Below, one piece after another: positions 1-6,107 of a DNA stretch of 10,001 nucleotides. The DNA is from an uncultured Rhizobiaceae group bacterium (GTDB lineage Bacteria > Pseudomonadota > Alphaproteobacteria > Rhizobiales > Rhizobiaceae), in NCBI GenBank assembly GCA_938030645.1, contig CALHHQ010000013.1, positions 1-10,001 of the forward strand. Reading direction: 5' to 3'. Position numbers and translations under genes: made by a program. Below the pieces are notes generated by a model. That model was not told the origin of the DNA and ran no database searches. It saw nothing but the letters and a program-made list of their open reading frames with translations. Within the stretch, counting starts at the first letter, position 1. Every line of letters starts with the position of its first letter.

Positions 1-1070
1 GGTGATTTTTTGAGTGCCTTTTTGATAGGTGAAGCGGCGCCTTCGTTTTCCGATGTGGCGGCTGTGACTTTCGCTGCGAGTTCGGCAATTTTCTCACGGA
101 ATTCAGCGTTGACTTCACTATTGTTTGTTGCGGCTACCGTATCATCAGACACGCCTGAAATTTTCAATGCACTCAATTCAATTTTGAGAGTTTCCCGCTC
201 ACTTTCAGCGCTGGCCAATTGGTCGCGCAGATCCGATTGTTGAAGCAGAGACTCATCAAGCCGCTTTTCCAACTCGTTCGAAATGTCCAGTGAAGCCTCG
301 TCTCCGCCACTCGCTTTGGAACGCAGACGTTCAATATCCGCATTTCGTCTTTGGAGTTTGGCTTCCATATCTGCCAAGCTCGATTGCATATTCGCCATTT
401 TGGCGTCGAGCTGAGACGATTTGGTTTTCTCTGCTTTAAGCGCGCGGTTGGCAACTTTCAGGTCGGATACAAGTTTTTCGACTTCTGTTGCTCTTTCCGT
501 CAACTGTCGTTTGCTATCTCTGGTTTCGTCTTGCACCGATGCCAATTTTGTATCGCGGGTCACCATTTCAATTTTTTGATCATCAAACTGGTCAACTACT
601 TTTCTGTAGTCGTCACTCAGTGAGTTGAGGCTGATGGATTGTTCTTCAAAACGGGTTTCGACATCAGCAAGTTTGAATTTGGTTTCTGATACTTCATTCT
701 CTCTTGCAATGAGATCATCACGCAGCTTTTTGCCTTGAGATTGCAGAGCCTCGATTTCCACATTCCGTTCAAGAGCGGTTTCTTCCAGTTTTGCTATCTC
801 GTCGCGACGACGGTTGATCTCGATCAACTGTTGCGAAGATTTGGCATTGAGTTCATCGACTGATTTCTCAAGGCGTGTTTGTTTCATCGCAAACTCTGCA
901 CGCAGCCTGTCTTTTTCACCCTTGATCTCGTTCACGGAAAGAGGAACCGCGCTTTCTATGCGTTTGCGCGTCAGCGCAACGGCTCTGCGCCAAATAGCGG
1001 GAGCGACGAGTAAGGCCAAAAGCATGGCACACAAAAACCCAAGGATGAAAAATAGACCGCTTTCGAGCAC
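1..1070 (-). CDS. Membrane-anchored coiled-coil protein, C-terminus beyond window edge
   Basis: An open frame on the minus strand runs from a GTG at 1070 to the left edge with no stop, giving 356 residues and an incomplete C-terminus. Residues 5-27 form one hydrophobic helix (GLFFILGFLCAMLLALLVAP), followed at once by a basic stretch (WRRAVALTRKR, 27-37). By the positive-inside rule this puts the rest of the protein in the cytoplasm. Residues about 48-300 are rich in Glu, Lys, Arg, Gln and Leu with almost no Pro or Gly, typical of long coiled coil. After about 305 the chain becomes low-complexity and Ala/Ser/Thr-rich. GTG is chosen because an in-frame TGA lies only eight codons upstream and the helix needs this start; the ribosome site (AGAAAG, about 9 bases upstream) is modest. 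The topology resembles EzrA-like cell-envelope or division scaffolds, but that is analogy only. Similar uncharacterised coiled-coil proteins occur in Hyphomicrobiales, from memory. Function unknown. Confidence 0.85.
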   Translation of the reverse strand, partial: MLESGLFFILGFLCAMLLALLVAPAIWRRAVALTRKRIESAVPLSVNEIKGEKDRLRAEFAMKQTRLEKSVDELNAKSSQQLIEINRRRDEIAKLEETALERNVEIEALQSQGKKLRDDLIARENEVSETKFKLADVETRFEEQSISLNSLSDDYRKVVDQFDDQKIEMVTRDTKLASVQDETRDSKRQLTERATEVEKLVSDLKVANRALKAEKTKSSQLDAKMANMQSSLADMEAKLQRRNADIERLRSKASGGDEASLDISNELEKRLDESLLQQSDLRDQLASAESERETLKIELSALKISGVSDDTVAATNNSEVNAEFREKIAELAAKVTAATSENEGAASPIKKALKKS

Positions 1071-1131
1071 AGTTATTCGCTTTCTAAGACGTCAAGATTG
1101 AGCGCAATTTATGCCAGTTGTGCGAAAACGC

Positions 1132-1181
1132 AAAGAGGCGGGAACAACCTGCCATAAGGCATCGGTCTTTCCCACCTCTTT
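1132..1181 (-). terminator. Hairpin terminator of the DUF1134 gene
   Basis: Arms AAAGAGGCGGGAA (1132-1144) and TTCCCACCTCTTT (1169-1181) pair over 13 positions with one G-T wobble around a 24-base loop. The structure starts 46 bases after the minus-strand stop of the DUF1134 gene. On the minus strand it is followed by GCGTTTT, a short and interrupted T run, so it is a plausible but not canonical Rho-independent terminator. It separates the DUF1134 gene from the coiled-coil gene, which therefore probably has its own promoter within about 1071-1131. Confidence 0.65.
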
Positions 1182-1227
1182 CATAAGTTTGTGACCTGAG
1201 TTTGTCTCAGGAGTTGATATCTGAATC

Positions 1228-1842
1228 CTAGAAAGGGTTCCAAGTCGCGTAAGGGCGCATTTTTAAATAACCAATGTTCACACCGAGACGTGCGCCGACG
1301 CCTGTGCGGACCGGGACCAATACGGTGTCGCCGTGTTTCATAACGGTCATACCGAGGCCGCCCACCAGATAGGCTGAACCACTCACACCAACATAGCGGC
1401 GGAACAGTTTGTCTGTGTCTGTTAGATTGTAAACCAACATCATGGTGCGGTTTCCATCGCCCCCGAAGTCCCACCCAATGGATGGACCTTGCCAGTAGAC
1501 TTGGTGATCACCAGCATTTTTTGTGTAAAGCTTGCCTTCGCCATAGCGCAATCCACCGACCAAAGCACCGGAACCTTCTTCACCCAACACATATCCGTTT
1601 GGCAGGCCGTATGATGCGACAGCTTTTTCAATCAATGTGCCCAATCCACTGGAAGTAGATCCAAAGAACTTGTGGCCAGCGTTGACCAATTCATTGTTCG
1701 AATAGGATTGAGCTTCCTGAGCCATCGCAGAATTGTGCGGGCTTGTGGACACAATTGTAGAAGCTGTGAATAAAGACAAACCCAGCAGTGCTGCTGCTGT
1801 TGCTTGTTTGACCGACTTGAAGGCGCGAACTGTTTTAGACAT
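1228..1842 (-). CDS. DUF1134 family exported protein
   Basis: A 204-residue protein recognisable as the alphaproteobacterial DUF1134 (COG5400) family. The conserved core includes ELVNAGHKFFG (51-61), GLPNGYVLGEE (79-89), YGEGKLYTKNAG (100-111), QGPSIGWDFGGDGNRTM (118-134), RTGVGARLGVNIGYLK (179-194) and the terminal WNPF. Residues 1-41 look like a Sec signal peptide: basic start, hydrophobic stretch about 17-31, then AMA|QEA cleavage after residue 41. The product is therefore expected in the periplasm or loosely bound to the envelope. ATG at 1842 is preferred over an in-frame TTG at 1869 because GGTGGAG lies about 9 bases before it. The family has no established biochemical role; glycine-rich beta segments resemble SH3-like or barrel folds only loosely. 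It is transcribed divergently from chpT and ends at a hairpin. Confidence 0.93.
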   Translation of the reverse strand: MSKTVRAFKSVKQATAAALLGLSLFTASTIVSTSPHNSAMAQEAQSYSNNELVNAGHKFFGSTSSGLGTLIEKAVASYGLPNGYVLGEEGSGALVGGLRYGEGKLYTKNAGDHQVYWQGPSIGWDFGGDGNRTMMLVYNLTDTDKLFRRYVGVSGSAYLVGGLGMTVMKHGDTVLVPVRTGVGARLGVNIGYLKMRPYATWNPF

Positions 1843-2097
1843 TTGGGTGAACTCCACCTGATTACGCAAAACTGAAGAAATGCTGTTGCACTACAGTGAC
1901 AGCACAGTGGAACGGAAATTGGGCCGTTTCCTGACTTAGATACAATTTGAACCAAAAGGTTTGCGATTGGGTAAACAAAACCTTTAACGGTTGGCGCTTG
2001 GCATGATTCTTTGGCTTGTGTATCCAAAGCATGGAGGCGGGCTATGGTGATTCGATGTGTTCCCGCTCAATCATCATTATTGGTCTGAGGAAATTCT
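1843..2097. promoter_or_regulatory. Divergent promoter region between the DUF1134 gene and chpT
   Basis: This 255-base gap must hold promoters for both divergent genes. Visible structure: an inverted repeat AAAGGTTT (1955-1962) / AAACCTTT (1978-1985) with a 15-base spacer; a pair TGCTGT (1881-1886) / ACAGCA (1899-1904) that would lie in the DUF1134 leader; two GANTC methylation sites at 2005-2009 and 2049-2053 on the chpT side; and one TTAA at 1984-1987 with no partner at N7. No convincing -35/-10 pair stands out for either direction. The chpT ribosome site (GAGG, 2087-2090) is clear. Roles for the repeats are not established. Confidence 0.5.
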
Positions 2098-2733
2098 ATG
2101 CCCGAACTGCCACAGCTTTCTGCCCTTGATCTCGCCGCCCTGCTTGCGAGCCGCGTGTGTCACGACATTATTTCTCCAGTGGGCGCTCTCGCAAATGGCC
2201 TTGAGGTTCTTGACGAAGATCAAGGCGAGGAAATGCACGAGTTTGCCATGGAGCTAATCCAAAAGAGTGCGAAAGCTGCATCGGCCAAACTCAAGTTTTC
2301 ACGATTGGCCTTTGGAGCATCTGGTTCAGCCGGTGCTTCCATTGATACAGGCGAAGCCGAAGAAGTGCTCATTGGTTATATGCAAAGTGAAAAAGCAGAC
2401 ATGACATGGGAAGGTGTTCGCTCACTTGTGCCCAAAAATCGTGTGAAACTTCTGTTGAACCTTGTGCTCATTTCTCTTGGAGCAATTCCGCGGGGTGGTA
2501 ATCTTGGCATTCAGATCCATGGAGAAGGCGAGAGTGCATCTTTCACCATCACATGTGTCGGGCCAAAGGCACGTGTTCCGAGCGATTTTCTTGATATGTT
2601 GAACGGCCAGGTTGAGGGCGATATCACTGCTCACGGCGTTCAACCCTATTATACAATAATGTTAGCCAAAGAGTGCGGTTTGTCTCTTTCAGCAAAGGCT
2701 GAAGGCGAAGACATCATTTTGGCTGCAGCCTAA
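2098..2733 (+). CDS. chpT: Histidine phosphotransferase ChpT
   Basis: A 211-residue protein matching ChpT, the dimeric phosphotransferase that carries phosphate from the hybrid kinase CckA to the regulators CtrA and CpdR in the alphaproteobacterial cell-cycle phosphorelay. The N-terminal DHp-like helix carries SRVCHDIISPVGALANGLE (18-36), with His22 as the phosphoacceptor, the same number as in Brucella ChpT. A second helix (about 44-72) completes the four-helix dimer. Residues about 85-211 form the degenerate histidine-kinase ATPase-like domain, with NLVLISLGAIPRGG (about 121-134) in place of a working N-box. No membrane segment is seen, so it is cytoplasmic. The ATG at 2098 has GAGG 7 bases upstream. 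Length agrees with the family. The gene stands alone, with the DUF1134 gene divergent on the left and an outer-membrane protein gene on the right; CtrA-like boxes begin 31 bases after its stop. Confidence 0.95.
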   Translation: MPELPQLSALDLAALLASRVCHDIISPVGALANGLEVLDEDQGEEMHEFAMELIQKSAKAASAKLKFSRLAFGASGSAGASIDTGEAEEVLIGYMQSEKADMTWEGVRSLVPKNRVKLLLNLVLISLGAIPRGGNLGIQIHGEGESASFTITCVGPKARVPSDFLDMLNGQVEGDITAHGVQPYYTIMLAKECGLSLSAKAEGEDIILAAA

Positions 2734-2763
2734 AATCTGCTCAAACTCGTTGTATTCTGGGGC

Positions 2764-2823
2764 TTAAACAAGGTTTAACCTTAACAATCAGGGTTAAAAT
2801 TCTGGGTTAATCCCCCTTTAACC
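2764..2823 (+). promoter_or_regulatory. Cluster of CtrA-type TTAA boxes upstream of an OMP gene
   Basis: Six TTAA tetramers start at 2764, 2775, 2781, 2794, 2807 and 2818. Two pairs have the exact CtrA spacing TTAA-N7-TTAA (2764-2778 and 2807-2821). The two central ones are at N9 relative to their neighbours and sit in a 13-base direct repeat of GGGTTAA (2791 and 2804). Several half-sites read TTAACC in one orientation or the other, as in the known CtrA consensus. The right-hand box is placed where a -35 region would be if transcription began near 2845-2855, leaving a short leader before the ATG at 2898. CtrA binding is inferred from the motif, and no start site is shown. Confidence 0.65.
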
Positions 2824-2857
2824 AATATATTGCAATCTGTTTCCAAGATTCATGTGT

Positions 2858-2875
2858 CCCCACGATGTTGTGGGG
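2858..2875 (+). promoter_or_regulatory. 5'-UTR stem-loop before the first OMP gene
   Basis: CCCCAC (2858-2863) and GTGGGG (2870-2875) pair perfectly around the six-base loop GATGTT. The hairpin ends eight bases before the strong ribosome site AGGAAGGA (2883-2890). Stem-loops at this place are known to stabilise abundant outer-membrane protein messages such as ompA in enterics; that role is inferred here. It lacks a T run, so it is unlikely to be a terminator for chpT. Confidence 0.5.
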
Positions 2876-2897
2876 TTAGTCTAGGAAGGATGTTGCA

Positions 2898-3746
2898 ATG
2901 AGCAGCACAAAGAAATTGACTTCAATCTGGGCGGCTGTGCTTTCGGTGGGCATCGCCATGCCAATGGCAGCAAATGCAGCTGACCTGCTTGTTGACCCTC
3001 CAGTAATTGAAGCGCCAGAAGTAAAATCTGCGGGCGGTTGGTACCTGCGTGGTGATATCACTTATGATACCTACGAGATGGACAAACCTAACTTCAGTGT
3101 TCCTGGTGGCACTCAAGTCGCGTTCACATCTGCAGAAGCCGATGAAGCCTTCGATATCGGTTTTGGTGTCGGTTATCAGTTCAACGAATATTTTCGCGCC
3201 GATTTGACTGGAGAATATGTATTCTCCTCTGACTTCAGAGGTTCGACTTCAGGAGTTTGTGGCGACGCAACCGTTGGTGGTCTTGTGCAACCATGTACTT
3301 CAATGGACACATCTTCGTTCACAGCCTTTAAAGTGATGGCCAATGCGTACGTTGATCTTGGCAAGTTTAACGGTATCACGCCTTATGTTGGTGCTGGTAT
3401 TGGTGGTGCTTACATCACTTGGGACAAGCTAAACAACAAAGCAACTTGTCAGAACGCTGCTGTCGATTGCCGCACAGGTCTCGACAACACTTTGACAGGT
3501 GGCACGAATTCGACAACCTTTACAGATGTTCACTCCGGCGAAAGCTCCTGGCGTTTCTCTTGGGCCCTGCATGCCGGTGCTTCATACGACATCTCCCACA
3601 ACACAAAGCTTGATTTTGGCTACACATATAACCGCATTGAAGGTGGCGATATGTTCCAGTGGCTTGATGGTTCAGGCACGCAAGGTCATGACGAAGGCTT
3701 TGACAGCCACGTGTTCCGCGCAGGTATCCGCTACCAAATTTGGTAA
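2898..3746 (+). CDS. Outer-membrane beta-barrel protein (Omp25/Omp31-like), tandem copy 1
   Basis: A 282-residue outer-membrane protein of the small alphaproteobacterial beta-barrel type. A signal peptide (basic start, hydrophobic 9-23) ends at ANA|AD, cleaved after residue 27. The mature chain alternates polar and apolar residues: GWYLRGDITYD (47-57), FDIGFGVGYQFNEYFRADLTGEYVF (85-109), TPYVGAGIGGAYI (161-173), WALHAGASYDISHNTKLDFGYTY (222-244). It closes with FRAGIRYQIW, the terminal aromatic residue that the BAM machinery recognises. Four cysteines lie in two pairs (121/133 and 184/191), probably in surface loops where they could form disulfides. AGGAAGGA sits 7 bases before the ATG. Its paralog follows 146 bases downstream and shares the start, the middle and the end of the barrel. 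CtrA-like boxes and a leader hairpin lie upstream. Pore formation or ligand specificity cannot be read from the sequence. Confidence 0.9.
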   Translation: MSSTKKLTSIWAAVLSVGIAMPMAANAADLLVDPPVIEAPEVKSAGGWYLRGDITYDTYEMDKPNFSVPGGTQVAFTSAEADEAFDIGFGVGYQFNEYFRADLTGEYVFSSDFRGSTSGVCGDATVGGLVQPCTSMDTSSFTAFKVMANAYVDLGKFNGITPYVGAGIGGAYITWDKLNNKATCQNAAVDCRTGLDNTLTGGTNSTTFTDVHSGESSWRFSWALHAGASYDISHNTKLDFGYTYNRIEGGDMFQWLDGSGTQGHDEGFDSHVFRAGIRYQIW

Positions 3747-3757
3747 GCAAACAATTT

Positions 3758-3774
3758 GAACTGAACTTCAGTTC
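3758..3774. repeat. Perfect 17-base palindrome after OMP copy 1
   Basis: GAACTGAA (3758-3765) and TTCAGTTC (3767-3774) are exact reverse complements around a single C. It starts 12 bases after the stop of the first OMP gene. As RNA it would form a six-pair stem with a five-base loop, AACUU. No T run follows. It may be a 3'-end stabilising hairpin or an operator for the second OMP gene; the sequence does not decide. Confidence 0.5.
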
Positions 3775-3777
3775 TCA

Positions 3778-3806
3778 AAGAAAAAGGTGCGGGCACACGT
3801 TGCCCG
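3778..3806 (-). terminator. GC-rich hairpin; terminator-like on the minus strand
   Basis: CGGGCA (3790-3795) and TGCCCG (3801-3806) pair perfectly around CACGT. On the plus strand no T run follows, so it is a poor intrinsic terminator for OMP copy 1, although it may protect the 3' end of its message. Read on the minus strand the same stem is followed after three bases by TTTTTCTTT, the classical arrangement. No minus-strand gene ends here, so the role is uncertain: a bidirectional transcript end or a guard against antisense transcription. Confidence 0.45.
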
Positions 3807-3892
3807 GCCAAACACAGAATTCCTGCGATGTCTTTCCACTTTTGTGACGATGACCCGCAATATGTTTAGAGTTTAAGGGGATTGGCTGGGCC

Positions 3893-4735
3893 ATGACAAA
3901 TTTCTTCAAAAATTGGATTTCCTTCGGCACCGCCACAGCGCTGTTCATCGGCGTATCTCAGGCGATGAGTCCAACAAGTGCTAACGCAGCAGATATGTTG
4001 GAAGGCGAAGGCGAAACCCTCGTAGAATTTGGAACAGGCTGGTATCTCCGTGGAGACATTGGTGGCGCAATCACAGAAGTAACTGCGGAAACCAACGCCG
4101 GCGGTGGTGGTGAATTCGATCTCGGCAACCCCATCAGCTTCAGTGTTGGGGCGGGTTATGATGCCGGTGATGGCTTCCGTTACGAATTTGGACTTTCGCA
4201 GATGACAGGTCTTTCATTCGCTGGTCGCAATGATGTTTCATGCGGTTCGGAGCAAGTCGGGTTGGCCATTGTTCCAGTCACAGGAAACTGCTTTACCTCG
4301 TTAAATGGTGATGTTACGGCATCTTCAGCGTCGGTCAGTGCCTATAAGGATTTTGCGAAGATTGGTTCTTTTACGCCATATGTTGGCGTTGGCGCAGGAT
4401 TTGCGGTCCTTTCTTCATCTAACATGCGCTGGTTGACTGTTTGCGACGGCGCAAGCAGCACAGATTGTGGTCTGAGCGGTGGTGTTGGCCCCAATATTGT
4501 GGCTCAAGGTGTATACACCCCAAACACATCTTTTGCATTGCAAGGCAATGCGATGCTTGGCGCCTCTTACGATATTTCGGAAAACATGAAGCTCGACTTT
4601 GGCTATAAGTACACTTATGTCGGCTCGTCGACACTCGCCACAGCGTCGGGAAATGCTTTTGATCAAGAAGACTTAGAGCTCGAGGCGCTGCAAAATCACG
4701 AGCTACGAGTGGGTATTCGCTATGCCATTTGGTAG
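3893..4735 (+). CDS. Outer-membrane beta-barrel protein (Omp25/Omp31-like), tandem copy 2
   Basis: A 280-residue paralog of the preceding gene. The signal peptide (MTNFFKNWIS, then a hydrophobic stretch 11-24) ends SANA|AD, cleaved after residue 32. Shared barrel landmarks are GWYLRGDIGG (49-58), FSVGAGYDAGDGFRYEFGLS (83-102), FTPYVGVGAGFAV (160-172), MLGASYDISENMKLDFGYKY (221-240) and the final LRVGIRYAIW, with C-terminal Trp. Four cysteines again form two pairs (117/133 and 184/192), matching the pairs of copy 1 in position though not in spacing. Loops between strands differ strongly between the copies, as expected for surface-exposed loops. The ribosome site is weak and distant (AAGGGG, 3875-3880, 12 bases before the ATG), so translation may be lower than for copy 1. 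No CtrA box with N7 spacing is seen upstream. A strong terminator follows. The substrate or structural role is unknown. Confidence 0.88.
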   Translation: MTNFFKNWISFGTATALFIGVSQAMSPTSANAADMLEGEGETLVEFGTGWYLRGDIGGAITEVTAETNAGGGGEFDLGNPISFSVGAGYDAGDGFRYEFGLSQMTGLSFAGRNDVSCGSEQVGLAIVPVTGNCFTSLNGDVTASSASVSAYKDFAKIGSFTPYVGVGAGFAVLSSSNMRWLTVCDGASSTDCGLSGGVGPNIVAQGVYTPNTSFALQGNAMLGASYDISENMKLDFGYKYTYVGSSTLATASGNAFDQEDLELEALQNHELRVGIRYAIW

Positions 4736-4761
4736 CCTCTAACCTCATTATTGAGACTTCC

Positions 4762-4788
4762 AAAGCGGTGCCTCGGTGCCGCTTTTTT
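4762..4788 (+). terminator. Rho-independent terminator of OMP copy 2
   Basis: AAAGCGG (4762-4768) pairs with CCGCTTT (4779-4785), extended inward by wobble pairs, and is followed by a run of six T (4783-4788). It lies 26 bases after the OMP stop on the same strand. It isolates the OMP genes from the serine operon. Confidence 0.88.
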
Positions 4789-4857
4789 ACGTTTTGTTGA
4801 TTGAGGCGACACTTTTTGTGGTGTTTGCGCCATTTTGAATTGACGCATTTGTAATCA

Positions 4858-4920
4858 TCCATTACCAGCGGCGGTGGGACACCTCTCCCCAACGAGAGGC
4901 TTGCTGTCTGGAAGGATAGA
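4858..4920 (+). ncRNA. serC-type structured mRNA leader
   Basis: The leader just before serC carries a stem CCTCTC (4882-4887) / GAGAGG (4894-4899) with loop CCCAAC, preceded by GGTGGGACACC (4873-4883), which can form its own small hairpin GGTG/CACC. The two stems share the CC at 4882-4883, so they cannot both form fully. The ribosome site GGAAGGA (4910-4916) follows. A conserved leader, the serC motif of Rfam, is known upstream of serC-serA operons in alphaproteobacteria; position, neighbour genes and the stem fit it. Assignment is by recognition, without a covariance search, and the ends are approximate. A possible -10 (TGTAAT, 4850-4855) lies just upstream. No ligand is known to me. Confidence 0.7.
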
Positions 4921-4923
4921 ATT

Positions 4924-6093
4924 ATGAATGCAAGACCACTGCTTGCGACGCCACAAGTGCGTCCGCAAAACCCTCGCTTCTCCTCTGGCCCATGCGCTAA
5001 GAGGCCTGGCTGGGAGCTATCGGCCCTCAAAGATGCGCCGCTTGGACGATCGCACAGAGCGGCACCAGGAAAATCAAAACTCAAACAAGCCATTGATATG
5101 ACACGCGACGTGCTTCGCGTGCCCGATAATTATCGCATTGGCATCGTGCCAGCGTCTGACACTGGCGCGTATGAAATGGCGATGTGGTCACTTCTTGGCG
5201 CACGACCTGTGACTATGATGGCATGGGAAAGCTTCGGTGCGGGTTGGGTGAGCGATGTGCTCAAACAACTGAAACTTGAAGATGCGACAGAAGTTTTAGC
5301 CGACTACGGTCAGTTGCCAGACTTGGCTGCCGTTGATTTCGACCAAGACGTTTGTTTCACTTGGAATGGCACAACATCTGGGGTGAAGGTTCCGAATGGA
5401 GATTTCATTCCTGCTGATCGCGCTGGCCTAACTCTGTGCGATGCGACCTCTGCTGCATTTGCGCAGGATTTGCCTTTTGAAAAACTCGATGTGGTGACGT
5501 TTTCATGGCAGAAAGTCTTGGGTGGTGAAGCTGCCCACGGCGTTATCATTCTTTCACCCCGTGCTGTTGAAAGACTGGAAAGTTACACACCAGCGTGGCC
5601 GATGCCAAAAATTTTCCGCCTGACAAAAGGTGGAAAGCTGATTGAAGGCATATTTTCCGGCGCAACAATCAACACCCCGTCTATGCTTTGTGTGGAAGAT
5701 TACATTGATGCGCTTACTTGGGCGAATAGCCTTGGTGGTCTCGACGGTTTGATGGGGCGTGCAGACGCTAATTTTCACGTGCTGAACGATTGGGTCGCAA
5801 AGACCGATTGGGTGGATTTTCTTGCAGAAGTGCCAGAAACCAGATCGAACACATCGGTTTGCCTTAAAATTGTTGACTCACAAGTCGCTGCTCTTGATGC
5901 GGATGCGCAATCTGCATTCGTGAAAAAGATGACAACTCTTTTGGACAAAGAAGGCGTTGCTTTCGACATTGGCGGCTATCGCGATGCTCCTCCGGGACTG
6001 CGCATTTGGGCAGGTGCCACCGTTGAAACTTCCGACCTTCAAGCATTAACGCCGTGGCTCGATTGGGCATTTGCTCAAGCCACCAACGCGTAA
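4924..6093 (+). CDS. serC: Phosphoserine aminotransferase SerC
   Basis: A 389-residue PLP-dependent class-V aminotransferase that converts 3-phosphohydroxypyruvate and glutamate to O-phosphoserine and 2-oxoglutarate, the second step of serine synthesis, in the cytoplasm. It belongs to the longer SerC form common in alphaproteobacteria (TIGR01365-like), shown by PRFSSGPCAKRPGW (17-30) and the phosphate-contact segment GRSHR (41-45). The cofactor lysine is Lys197 in VTFSWQKVLGGEAAHG; the partner Asp is in TLCDATSA, about 20 residues earlier. Length is normal for this form. The ATG at 4924 has GGAAGGA 7 bases upstream. It is the first gene of an operon with serA, 14 bases apart, and is preceded by a structured leader that probably controls both genes. 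In some bacteria SerC also serves vitamin B6 synthesis (4-phosphohydroxythreonine); whether this one does cannot be told here. Confidence 0.96.
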   Translation: MNARPLLATPQVRPQNPRFSSGPCAKRPGWELSALKDAPLGRSHRAAPGKSKLKQAIDMTRDVLRVPDNYRIGIVPASDTGAYEMAMWSLLGARPVTMMAWESFGAGWVSDVLKQLKLEDATEVLADYGQLPDLAAVDFDQDVCFTWNGTTSGVKVPNGDFIPADRAGLTLCDATSAAFAQDLPFEKLDVVTFSWQKVLGGEAAHGVIILSPRAVERLESYTPAWPMPKIFRLTKGGKLIEGIFSGATINTPSMLCVEDYIDALTWANSLGGLDGLMGRADANFHVLNDWVAKTDWVDFLAEVPETRSNTSVCLKIVDSQVAALDADAQSAFVKKMTTLLDKEGVAFDIGGYRDAPPGLRIWAGATVETSDLQALTPWLDWAFAQATNA

Positions 6094-6107
6094 ACAGGAC
6101 AAATATC

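Noticed and set aside
814..1101. Plus-strand open frames within 1-1101
   Set aside because: They are antisense to the continuous coiled-coil frame, whose membrane anchor and heptad-like composition are more convincing.
1632..2027. A 131-codon minus-strand open frame overlapping the start of the DUF1134 gene
   Set aside because: It shares sequence with the signal-peptide region of the DUF1134 gene in another frame and crosses the promoter region; the DUF1134 frame is strongly supported.
2764..2823. The TTAA cluster as a chpT terminator
   Set aside because: GGTTAA and TTAACC arms can pair, but the stems are short, AT-rich and lack a following T run; regulator boxes explain the spacing better.
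4419..5093. A 224-codon open frame on the minus strand across OMP copy 2, its terminator and the start of serC
   Set aside because: It crosses the end of one certain gene and the beginning of another as well as a terminator and a structured leader, and its translation resembles no family.
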